Assembly (NCBI RefSeq): GCF_040958095.1
Contig: NC_091181.1
Location: 30,902,029-30,966,028 of the forward strand
Length of the DNA stretch: 64,000 nt
Source of the DNA: Procambarus clarkii
Lineage: Eukaryota > Arthropoda > Malacostraca > Decapoda > Cambaridae
Direction: 5' to 3'
The notes below the pieces were generated by a model, which saw only the letters and a program-made list of their open reading frames with translations, was not told where the DNA came from and searched no databases. The translations under genes and the position numbers were made by a program. Numbering within the stretch: position 1 is the stretch's first letter; each line of letters opens with the position of its first letter. This document shows positions 55,193 to 64,000 of the stretch, piece after piece.

Positions 55193-55552
55193 TTATTATG
55201 CACCCCATACCACTCTCGTGGGCGGTGGTGTAAAGGATTACAGAGGCTCATAATCGGTTCAGGAACTGAACCCTCTAGTTCGTTTAGCTAAGCAAATAAC
55301 AGTCTTTTGACGCTAGTTACAAAACTATTAATGTTATATATACATGTACACATACTCATACATACATGTACATACATACAGTACATATATGTATGTATAT
55401 GTATGTATACTAAGCTAAGATTTCGGGCAGCACATCATTATGAATGAAGTACTTACACATTTATTGGACACTATTGATGGTGTTATTCGCATACTTTGCG
55501 TCATTATATAATGGAATGTGAAAAATTCGCGGAATTTAGAGATAACTTTTAG
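55193..55552 (-). pseudogene. LINE 3' end fragment (minus)
   Basis: Same family as 6809-7603: ttattatgcaccccatacca, cacataatcggttcagg, then a short piece of the ORF2 C-terminus (55420-55545) with a rearranged inner part. Confidence 0.7.
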
Positions 55553-55844
55553 ACCGTCAGTCGTAGCCCCTCGGACACACCACAACAACAAGGAGGAGGA
55601 GGAGGAGGAGGAGCGGTGACCTTCGCAAGCCTTAAATTTTGGCCCTGAGGGGCGAGTTTATTGGGCAGTGGCACTCATCCTGTGAGTGGACACACCGTTA
55701 TAGCAGTGTGTACAACACTCCCCAATAGGAAGAAACCCCGCTGGGTTGTTCATCCTGTCACTTGTACCCAGACATAACTGGGACTTGCTTAATTGTCTTA
55801 AGTGAACAGTTTATCAAACAAGATTAACATTCAAATCAAATCAA

Positions 55845-56590
55845 ATCAAGTATTTATTCAGTTAAAGTACATACAGTACATACAAGGTGAGATACAAAAC
55901 ATTGATGGATTTATAGATAAAGCTAGTACATACAATGCCTAAAGCCACTATTACGCAAAGCGTTTCGGGCAGGAAAAACACTTAAGACTAAAACTTAATA
56001 CTAATTGAGATTAAAGTATAAATTGAGTTGAGAAAATACAAAAATTAAAAAAAGTAGGGGAACATGACAGAAAAAAATAGCAAAATACAATTTGGTCAAC
56101 AAACAGCATTGTTTAGAATAGTAGACATGGGTTGACATTTTAGGGATTTAATTAGGTAGTGCATAGTTTTTATCTTAAACTGGTTGGGAGAGGTACAATC
56201 TTTAACATGATTGGGAAGGTCATTCCCTATTCTGGGTACCTTGATTTGTAAAGCATTTCTAGTTTGATTAAGTCGTACTCTTGGAGTATCAAATAAGTAT
56301 TTGTTTCTGGTGTGGTGCTCATGGGATTTTACAACCTTCTAGGAAGCTTTTAAGGTCAGGATTGACATTACAGTTCAGCATTTTATATATATGAAATACA
56401 CATGAGAAAAAAATAACAATAAAAAAAATGACAGCATTTGTCAACCCTTAAAATCTTAAGTTATCTTACAGGTGCAAAATGATGGGATCTTTTAAGAACA
56501 GTATCTATATTTGACAAATAGTGTTTCCTAACTCAAACTATGTGGGGTTTATTATTCTACACATATTTCTAATGATTCTTAGATGTCCAC
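55845..56590 (-). pseudogene. CR1/Jockey-like LINE fragment (minus)
   Basis: The shared tail motif is at 55938-55975 in reverse. Upstream on the minus strand, about 56130-56330 encodes decayed C-terminal sequence (GNDLPNHV-like) related to 18500-18760. Confidence 0.65.
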
Positions 56591-57831
56591 ACTCTCTCAG
56601 GTAGTGGTCAAGGCGGTGTCTGTCACTCACTGCAGATTCTGCAACTCTGTTGCTCAGCTATTGTTTCCATTCCGAATCTCAATGGATATTTGTATCCAAG
56701 ACAGATTCTCGCTATTACTTATTCTCTCCCGCGTCCTCCTCCTCTTCATTCATAATAATTGGGATTGTCAGTTGCAACCATGTTGTAGCAGCATACAGAT
56801 TCATTGATTTGTTGTTCTATCCTTTCCTCAGTTGCCTTGTCATGGTGATGTTGCCTGATAATACCTCTTAATTTGTAGAAGTCTTGGGTATGAAGCCTGG
56901 CCTCAGGCTGGGCTTGGGGAGTAGAACAACTCCCAGAACCCCATCCAGCAGGTATCAAGCAGGTATTGTGTGTTTTAATTTCAGGGCTTCTTGATTACGT
57001 TTAGCCAAGTGAGACTGGATGATCTGTCAGTCATTTTTCTTACACAATATAGAACAATATTTTTTTATACACAAATAACACTGCAGTAACTGAAGCATTT
57101 AGTATTGGGATTGCTGCCTCATTAGTGGTCATAATAAGCTGATTTTAAAGCACTTCCTTTCTCATGAAATACATTAATTTACCTGAATTTACCTATAGAT
57201 CTATAGGATTTACAGGGCCACTATAGATATAGTGGCCCTGATGAGGAGAGGAACCTTTATTCGGTGGGGGGGGGGTTGTCATTAAGAACCAGGGGTCTAG
57301 TTGAACCAAGTGTTGCTTGTTTGTTTTGTTTTTTGTTTTCACCAGTAGGCTAAACAGAACTCTTGCATTGTGGGGAGCCATCTAACTGAGATAGCTTCAT
57401 GGAGCATCCAACGCTCTACCAGAATGAGGCGTTTCATTACATTGAATACTTGGTTTGTAGATACAGTAAATCTATTTGTCTATTCACAATTCAATCCTTG
57501 GATATTAATGTATATGCTTATGTATCTTTATATAAATGTCAGTCTCGTTACGTATCTTTTTATCTGTATGATCTTAGGCCCATTGCTTATCATTTCTGCC
57601 TTATCAGAAGCTTCAGTGTGCTGTTAGCTGGCACTCTTGCAAGATATACAAGATATTATTTCTGTTCTTTTCAGGTTAACTGCAGCTGAATTCATTTTAT
57701 TTTGAACAGTTTTATGTGGCAAATTATCAATACATTTCTGTGTTGGTGTTGATAGAGCAATTGACCTAGCAGTATAGCACCCCTACATACAGTACCTCAC
57801 ACCACAAAAATACATTCATAATACTGTACAA
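56591..57831. other. No gene recognised
   Basis: Holds a near-perfect 25-bp palindrome (agggccactata gat tatagtggccct) near 57216-57240 and a G run at 57267-57276. Short frames at 57370-57689 show no motif. Confidence 0.45.
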
Positions 57832-57841
57832 TATAATGAAG

Positions 57842-59334
57842 AATTAAATTTACAGAGTGTGTGTGATAGAGTCCGTGACATTAACACTAGAGTATCTATT
57901 CGTTTCATGCGGAGAAAAGGAGGGGATAAGCTGTTTGAGAGCGTTCAGACCTGCTTGAGTGACGTACACACTTCCAGGAAACTGAGGGAGACACGCTATA
58001 CGAGAGGATTAGCTCATGACCTCAGGGAATACGACGTACTTGACTGCTGTAAACCCTCTCGAAAGTGTAATATGTCTGCTCCCTGGAAAGTACAGAAAAT
58101 AGACGTCGAAATTGTACCCCTCAAGGTGAAAAAGATTCATCATGAACCGGGACAATTACGGTGTTTGTATGGAAGCATGATATCTCGGTTACCAAGAGGC
58201 AACACTTTACATGTATATTGCGACGGGTCGGTGGCGGAGGATGGCAGGGCAGGGTGTGGTGTCCTAATAAGGGATTATACGGAGTTTGGGACTGTGGACA
58301 GGATAATTGAACTCCGGCTTAGTAATTATATATCATCCACACAAGCTGAACTGCAGGCCATTCTGGCGTGTTTGGAGGAAGTACGTCATGACGACAAAAA
58401 TGTTTTTGTATTTGTCGATAGCCGAGGAGCACTGGAGTCCTTAAACAGTCGAAACCCAGTCTTCATGTCTATAGTGGAGGACTGTAAGAGAAGAATAACT
58501 GAGATACAGCTGAAAGGTTATAGTGTGAAATTCATGTGGATTCCATCTCATGTTGGAATAGAGCTCAACGAGGTGGCGGATGACTTGGCCAAACGTGCCA
58601 CATCAAAACCACAAGTTGACATTGAATGTGAATTCACAATGAGACAAATAAGAAGCAAAATCAGAAATATTCAGGCACAGGCGGGAGTGGAGAGGAGAGA
58701 GATAATGTATGAGAGTAGTCAAACCATGCAACACTACATGTATGTGAGTCAAAACACCCATTTCACTTATGGTAAAAGGAGAAATGCTTGGAGTGATTCT
58801 GTGTACATGCGGCTCAGGCTTGGGTACAAATATTACTGGGAATATGGGATAGATGTTCATGGTAATGACACGAAGTGTAAACTATGTGGTATGTTAAGGT
58901 CTCACACCCTTGCCCATTATATTCTTGATTGTCCGTTGATTAGTGTATATAGAAACACTGAGATAAGGACTGTTCCTGAACAAATAGCCTGGATGTGTCA
59001 CAACGGAAAGGTTGATGATATTCTTGAGAGATATAAGAATTTTGCACCAAGATTGTAATATTTTGTTGAATTATCTGCAGGTGTCTTGCAAATTGTCTAT
59101 ACAGTATACCTAGGTCATAAAAGTATTTGTGTGTACGTCTGATACCATACTACTTGTGAGGGAGGAAATGTATATTTTTACCTCTCAGAATGTTTGGTAA
59201 TATGTTTATTTGTGATGTGTGTATATGTATATATTAACACGTTGTACTGAATGGGGTGAGAATAGCTTGAGCTACCTCATCCCTTTGTGTGTATTTTACC
59301 TCAATAAACTTATTTCAATTTCAATTTCAATTTC
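57842..59334 (+). mobile_element. 5'-truncated copy of the I-like LINE
   Basis: From gaattaaatttacagagtgt onward it is nearly identical to 30539-32035, including the TTTCAA tail. The 12-bp target duplication atataatgaaga is at 57832-57843 and 59335-59346, with a two-base overlap at the left junction. It lacks ORF1, endonuclease and most of reverse transcriptase. It lies 88 bases upstream of the kinase start codon. Confidence 0.95.
57859..59058 (+). CDS. LINE ORF2 C-terminal remnant: RNase H and zinc knuckle
   Basis: 399 codons, open, differing from the full-length copy at only two residues seen by eye (GNT for GNS, GIEL for GIVL). RNase H residues (YCDGS, TQAELQAI, FVDSRGAL, VADDLAKRA) are intact. 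It is dead as an autonomous element because the reverse transcriptase is missing. Confidence 0.9.
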   Translation: MCDRVRDINTRVSIRFMRRKGGDKLFESVQTCLSDVHTSRKLRETRYTRGLAHDLREYDVLDCCKPSRKCNMSAPWKVQKIDVEIVPLKVKKIHHEPGQLRCLYGSMISRLPRGNTLHVYCDGSVAEDGRAGCGVLIRDYTEFGTVDRIIELRLSNYISSTQAELQAILACLEEVRHDDKNVFVFVDSRGALESLNSRNPVFMSIVEDCKRRITEIQLKGYSVKFMWIPSHVGIELNEVADDLAKRATSKPQVDIECEFTMRQIRSKIRNIQAQAGVERREIMYESSQTMQHYMYVSQNTHFTYGKRRNAWSDSVYMRLRLGYKYYWEYGIDVHGNDTKCKLCGMLRSHTLAHYILDCPLISVYRNTEIRTVPEQIAWMCHNGKVDDILERYKNFAPRL

Positions 59335-59422
59335 ATATAATGAAGATACTGTAATGAACTACTGTATATGTGCTGCAGTGTGCAATAAAATGATTTTTGC
59401 TAAATACATTTTCAGTGCAATT

Positions 59423-62400
59423 ATGGCAGATATATACTATGTTGGAGTTGATGTTGGTACGAGTAACGTCCGTGCAGCTCTTGTCAGGCACACTGGTGCT
59501 GTTGTTGGAATTCACAGTGTCCCTATCACTGTCTCTAACCCCAAGCCTGACTATTATGAGCAAGACTCCAATGAAATATGGCAAGCTGTATGTCAGTCAG
59601 TGAAGGTATGATTACTTTAACTTAATAATTATTTTATTGTTATCTTTCCTGGGATTCTATTTTCACTTTTTTTTTTAACCCATAACTACTATATCTTAAT
59701 ATGATATATTTTAGTCAATTTAGACATTAAAAAAAAAGCCTTCAATGTAAATACAGTAATGTAGATTCCTGTTCTAGCAGGTTCCCATATCCAATACAGT
59801 AATAGTGGTAATTGACTCCTAGTGGCACATCATATTAAAAATTTTCTATAGCTACCTTATTTTGGATAAACACCTAATATAGGTTATCTAGTGGGTTCTC
59901 TCTTTTTTTTCTCTTGAATGGCTCCTTGATATGTTGCCACAGGAAGTGATTAATTACTGTATCCATTTCCGACCGAGCCATGTGGTACTGGATGGATCCT
60001 TGAAACACTAAGAAAATAATGTAGAACTTCTGATTGAGATACTTTTGAGTTTATCATAGTTCAGTTGATAGTGCATGGATCTGGGTTACCTTGCCTTGCG
60101 ATGATTTCGAGGCTTAACGTCTCCGCGGCCCAGTCCTCGACCAGGCCTCCTGGTTGTGGACTGGTCAACCAGGCTGTTGGATGCTGCTGTTCACAGCCTG
60201 ATCTATGAATCACAGCCTGGTTGGGGAGTCCAGGGATGTGAGTTTGAGCCCATTATATTGTTTCAGTATGTTCTCATTGATACATCATGTTATTGTGATT
60301 GTGTTGTTCATTATAAATTATATTATGACTATTGTTGGTGTACAATAGACAGCTGACCTAACTTGTGTATAGAGCCATGGAAGTGTTACATCATGCAGCA
60401 GAGAGGGTGAGAAGGATGTTGCCTACCCATTCACTAGTTTCTTTTAGTAGAGCTTGTTGTGTGTATACATTATATCATTATTAGTCACATGTATGTGCAC
60501 TCACAAATAACACTTGACAGTTAAAAAAATTAGTAGAAATATACCAAAAGTATTTGTTGAAGAGCCTCTCAATTAATATTTTGAAGTAGAATATAGCAAG
60601 TAGATCAATCTGTTGATAAACAAATTATACTGAAAAGAGGGTATAAAGACATGATTCTAGACCCTTGGTAAGGCAGTATTTTAAGAAAATGCAGACTAAA
60701 TTTTTCAGGCTGTAACCTGTGATATAGAAGAAAAGTCCCAGATTCAGGGTTTGGGCTTCACTGCAACATGTTCTCTAGTAGTATTGGATAAGGATCTTGA
60801 GCCCATTGCTGTCAGTCCTGGTAAGAGCTCTGTAAATACAGTAAGTCAACTTTTGTCTTTGGTGGGAAGGAAGGGGGGGGGGAATGGAAAGGATTTTCTT
60901 ATAGTTGTATGCATGATCAGTTTAGGCACACTCTCAAGATCTAGGTGTTTATGGTTTGATAGTCAAGTAAAATTCTGTCTGCAGATTGATTTTTTAAAAC
61001 AGTTATTCATCTTTTGTGTCAATAGAGACAATGTGTTTTTTGTTAAGTGCAAATTTCTTGTCCTAATATTCGATTGTCATTGCTTATTAGTATTGGTGTT
61101 TTTACATTTTTGCAAAGCCACTAACACGCATAGCACTTTGGGCAAAAACCCTTGGCTTCCTGTAAGTTTCGTGTTGTCTTGGTTAATAGTAAAGAATGCT
61201 TGAATGCCTTAAGATATATGTTTAGTGTAAGGGAAAACTACATCAGACAGACTACCAGTTTACTGGGTGAGTTCATAATAAAAGTGCAATAACATGTAAT
61301 ATAAAAACAGTAATATTTACATTATATACAGTACAAGGTACTTATTAGAACATTGATGCACTAAACCGCAGTTAGATACACGTAAGAATAGTACAAACTC
61401 GAATTCTTTTAAGTCAATATTGGTCATAAACTTTAAATCAATGGATTTGACCAAAACTTTAAAGTCACTATGGGCCGAACATACTTAGTCTTTGCGAACA
61501 TGGCAAATTTAAATTTGCTAGGAACTTGGTAAACGTAGTCACTAGTACTCTATCAAAACATAAGTCGCTATGGACTTTGCATAAAAATATGATGCACTGA
61601 TACTCCCCCTTCCCCCCCCCCACCATAATCACAATTCTTACCATACCAATACGGTACATAATAACACATGTATAATATATACATATAATAACTAATGACC
61701 CAGTTAGTCTGAGAACATGACAGCCTCAGCTGACCTTCCTGACCCCAATGACTAATGTGTGAGAAAAAGGCATCAATCAGCTAAGTGTTGCTTTATACAT
61801 TTTGTCCAGATCATCTTGAAGGGTATGACAGTTGTCTATTTCTTATCTTCCCTACCGGTTTGGCATCATCAGCAAACATGTTCATATAATTCTGTATTCC
61901 TTCTAGTAGATCCTTCATGTAAACAATGAACATTACTGATGCTATTACCGAACCCAGTTGTACTAGTAACATTTCTCCAGCCTGATACATTGTCTCTGAT
62001 AACTGCCCTCATTTTTATGTCGGTTACAAAAAATTTTCATCGATATCAGAAGTCTCCCTGTTATTCTTCCAGTATATTTCAGTTTCCAGAACAGCCTCTT
62101 ATGTGTAAAATTAATTGATAAGTATCAGTACTTGGAGAATTGTTGGTTTGTCTGGCTAGGAAAATAAAATAAGAAAAGGTACTCATAAGATGCACAAATT
62201 GTGCAGTACTGTACGGTAATGCATAATGATTGAAGTAGTTATATAATGTAGTTATGATATTTCAGGTAAAAACAACTTCAATATAGTGATGTGGATGGAT
62301 CATAGAGCAAAGCAAGAAGCTGAATTTATCAATTCCCAGGATCACAAGTAAGGAACATTTAAAATTTATTTTCTAGCACTGGAACCAGAGGGAACTTCTT

Positions 62401-63991
62401 AGGTTGGTCTACAGGATCATTAAGGTGCTAGGGTGTCACCTTAGAAGACATTACAAAGCCAAGGATGATTAACAGAAGTTTCTTTATAAAAACTTAAAAA
62501 CCCTTTAAACCCTCCCTTGGCATTACAAGTGGCCACCAAGAAGAGGGCTCTGCTAACCTCTAATTGCATTATTTGGGCCAGTACCATGTGGCAGCACCCC
62601 TTCCTATCTGGGTTTCCTGAGTTAAAGAACTTCACGTTCATGCTGATTTTGTTGCATGGTAGTTGGCAAGCAGGGACCTGAGTCATTGTTGTTAAACTGA
62701 GTTTACCCGGTAAACTCTGGTAAATATAGTCGCCATCTCAATAAATATAACTACATCCACAATAAATATAACTGCTGTCACAATAAATACAACCACCAAC
62801 ATCACATGTTTATTATACTGTATTTACTCTGTTCATTACTCCAGATTGTTTTAAGATTTCTAACTACCATATTTAAGATGTTTTATGTTTTTGTTTTCTT
62901 GTCTCTAGTGTATTGAAATATGTGGGAGGGAAAGTGTCACTAGAAATGCAGACTCCCAAGCTCCTTTGGCTAAAGAAGCATATGAAAAACACATGGGCTA
63001 TGGCCGCCCACTTCTTGGACTTGCCAGATTTCCTGACCTTGAAATCCACAGGGCAGTTTTCGAGGTGAGTTATTTTCAAATTTCTATATATGTTGTTGTT
63101 CATGTTGAAGGGGGTTTATAGCAGTTTATTTTAGTGTGCATTTGTGCCTTTCTATCCATGTGTCTTTTTTGGGAGGGCCTCCTCAGTAACTCCCAGAACT
63201 ATGCTCTGATCCAGCCTAGCCTTTTGAAAGTTCATCAGGCCTTTGTGACTCGCCCTTGCCTCCTGGGAGCCAGGACCAGGATTTAGCTATCTCTATTGGG
63301 TGAGGTGAGCTTCAGAGATCAAGGCAAAACTCAGAAAAATCCCACCTGAATGAATAAATGCAACTTCTTGAAGAAAATGTGTCACCCTTGGATAATAAGG
63401 CAAACAATAATTGCACTGTATAAATATTCTAACTTTGATTTGAGGCAATTTGAGGCATCTCATGAAGTCCCTAAGTTGAGCAAGTTATATTTGACACTAC
63501 AGAAGTTCAGAGAGTGGATGTAAAGTATACATGTTGACCAGACCACACACTAGAAGGTGAAGGAACGATGATGTTTCGGTCCATCCTGGACCATTCTCAA
63601 GTCGAGTGTCGACTTGAGAATGGTCCAGGACGGACCGAAACGTCGTCGTCCCTTCACCTTCTAGTGTGTGGTCTGGTCAACATACTTTAGCCACATTATT
63701 GTGACTCATCGCCTGCGTAAAGTATACATGTTTTTTGATGTTCAGTAGGGCACGAGCATTCCTTGCAGTCCATCACTCAGTCAAGTTTTCTAATACCTGT
63801 ACTGTATAATAGTTTTTATTTTTGCAGTTTACTTTTTAGTCAAGCTTACTTTTGGTTTTTCCAAAGGTCACTGTGCTCATTGGTATGCAAGTGGACGTAC
63901 ATGTGTGATGAACAGACTCAGGGATGGGACTACAACTTTTTCAAAGCCATTGGATTGGAAGATTTAGCTGATGATGACTGGAACAAAATTG
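59423..63991 (+). CDS. FGGY-family carbohydrate kinase, exons 1-5 (N-terminal part)
   Basis: Exons 59423-59605, 60709-60820, 62266-62347, 62909-63064 and 63867-63991. All introns are GT-AG and phases fit (0, 1, 2, 2, 1), giving about 219 residues of an expected ~550; the rest lies beyond the window. Exon 1 opens [20 protein letters not shown] with the phosphate-binding DxGT-type motif of the hexokinase/actin fold. Exon 3 carries [17 protein letters not shown], exon 4 [20 protein letters not shown] and exon 5 [12 protein letters not shown]. These are diagnostic of animal FGGY, reported to phosphorylate D-ribulose to ribulose 5-phosphate in the cytosol. The start is at the first Met that begins the domain; an acceptor-like tttttgctaaatacattttcag lies just upstream, so a 5' UTR intron is likely. 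Confidence 0.93.
59606..60708. other. Intron 1 of the FGGY gene
   Basis: Holds a SINE family A 3' fragment at about 60095-60165 (cgatgatttcgaggcttaac, cagtcctcgaccaggcctcc). Nothing else was recognised. Confidence 0.6.
60821..62265. other. Intron 2 of the FGGY gene
   Basis: Holds the shared LINE/SINE tail motif in reverse at 61100-61150 and a C run at 61612-61621. A decayed dispersed-retroelement piece lies at about 61795-62100 (ttggcatcatcagcaaacat and following). Confidence 0.55.
63531..63683. repeat. 153-bp near-perfect inverted repeat (fold-back element)
   Basis: Two 75-bp arms around a 3-bp centre (63606-63608) differ at four positions, all transitions. The insertion proper is about 63536-63716, flanked by a 16-bp direct repeat gtaaagtatacatgtt (63520-63535 and 63717-63732). 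It lies in intron 4 of the FGGY gene. One arm also occurs at 12784-12850. Confidence 0.92.
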
Positions 63992-64000
63992 GTGTGTATG

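Noticed and set aside
57370-57689. Two overlapping plus-strand frames of 85 and 96 codons
   Set aside because: No motif, no splice support consistent with the FGGY gene, and ordinary AT-rich composition.

Overview
This is eukaryotic, intron-rich and repeat-rich DNA, most likely from a decapod crustacean. The reasons are two peritrophin-type chitin-binding genes, dense tRNA-derived SINEs, several LINE families, Penelope-like elements, long (TG)n arrays and GT-AG introns. The species assignment is inference; the coding calls come from splice phases checked by eye.

Layout. 1-10260 is retroelement ground: a recently duplicated 0.73 kb unit (copies at 1 and 6082), the first split by a 5'-truncated LINE (539-3145) with a clean target-site duplication, then Penelope-like and LINE fragments. 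10261-20782 is fragments, satellites and SINEs around the main exon of chitin-binding gene 1 (16229-16858). Chitin-binding gene 2 has a signal-peptide exon at 20783-20818 and its main exon at 34488-35477. The 13.7 kb intron between them is almost filled by a very young LTR retrotransposon (21560-34257, 876 bp LTRs that look identical, 5 bp target duplication). Its integrase is encoded upstream of reverse transcriptase, the Gmr1-like arrangement. A full-length I-like LINE (26464-32035, both ORFs open) is nested inside it.

39548-47518 minus holds a nine-exon gene for a ~380-residue protein with an N-terminal hydrophobic leader and one membrane segment, of unknown function. A 38-bp array with six perfect CRE octamers lies about 0.9-1.1 kb upstream of its start. 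49366-57831 is again retroelement fragments, SINEs and minisatellites. 57842-59334 is a second, 5'-truncated and nearly identical copy of the full-length LINE, inserted just upstream of the first coding exon of an FGGY-family carbohydrate kinase gene. Five exons of that gene (59423-63991) are in the window and it continues past the end.

The most novel-looking material is a set of 60-100 bp dispersed elements with two consecutive hairpins, simple-repeat tails and, in one case, a 12-bp target duplication. Their second hairpin differs between subfamilies by changes that keep the pairing. A 153-bp near-perfect inverted repeat flanked by 16-bp direct repeats sits in the kinase gene. No prokaryotic operon-like system, CRISPR array or rRNA was seen.
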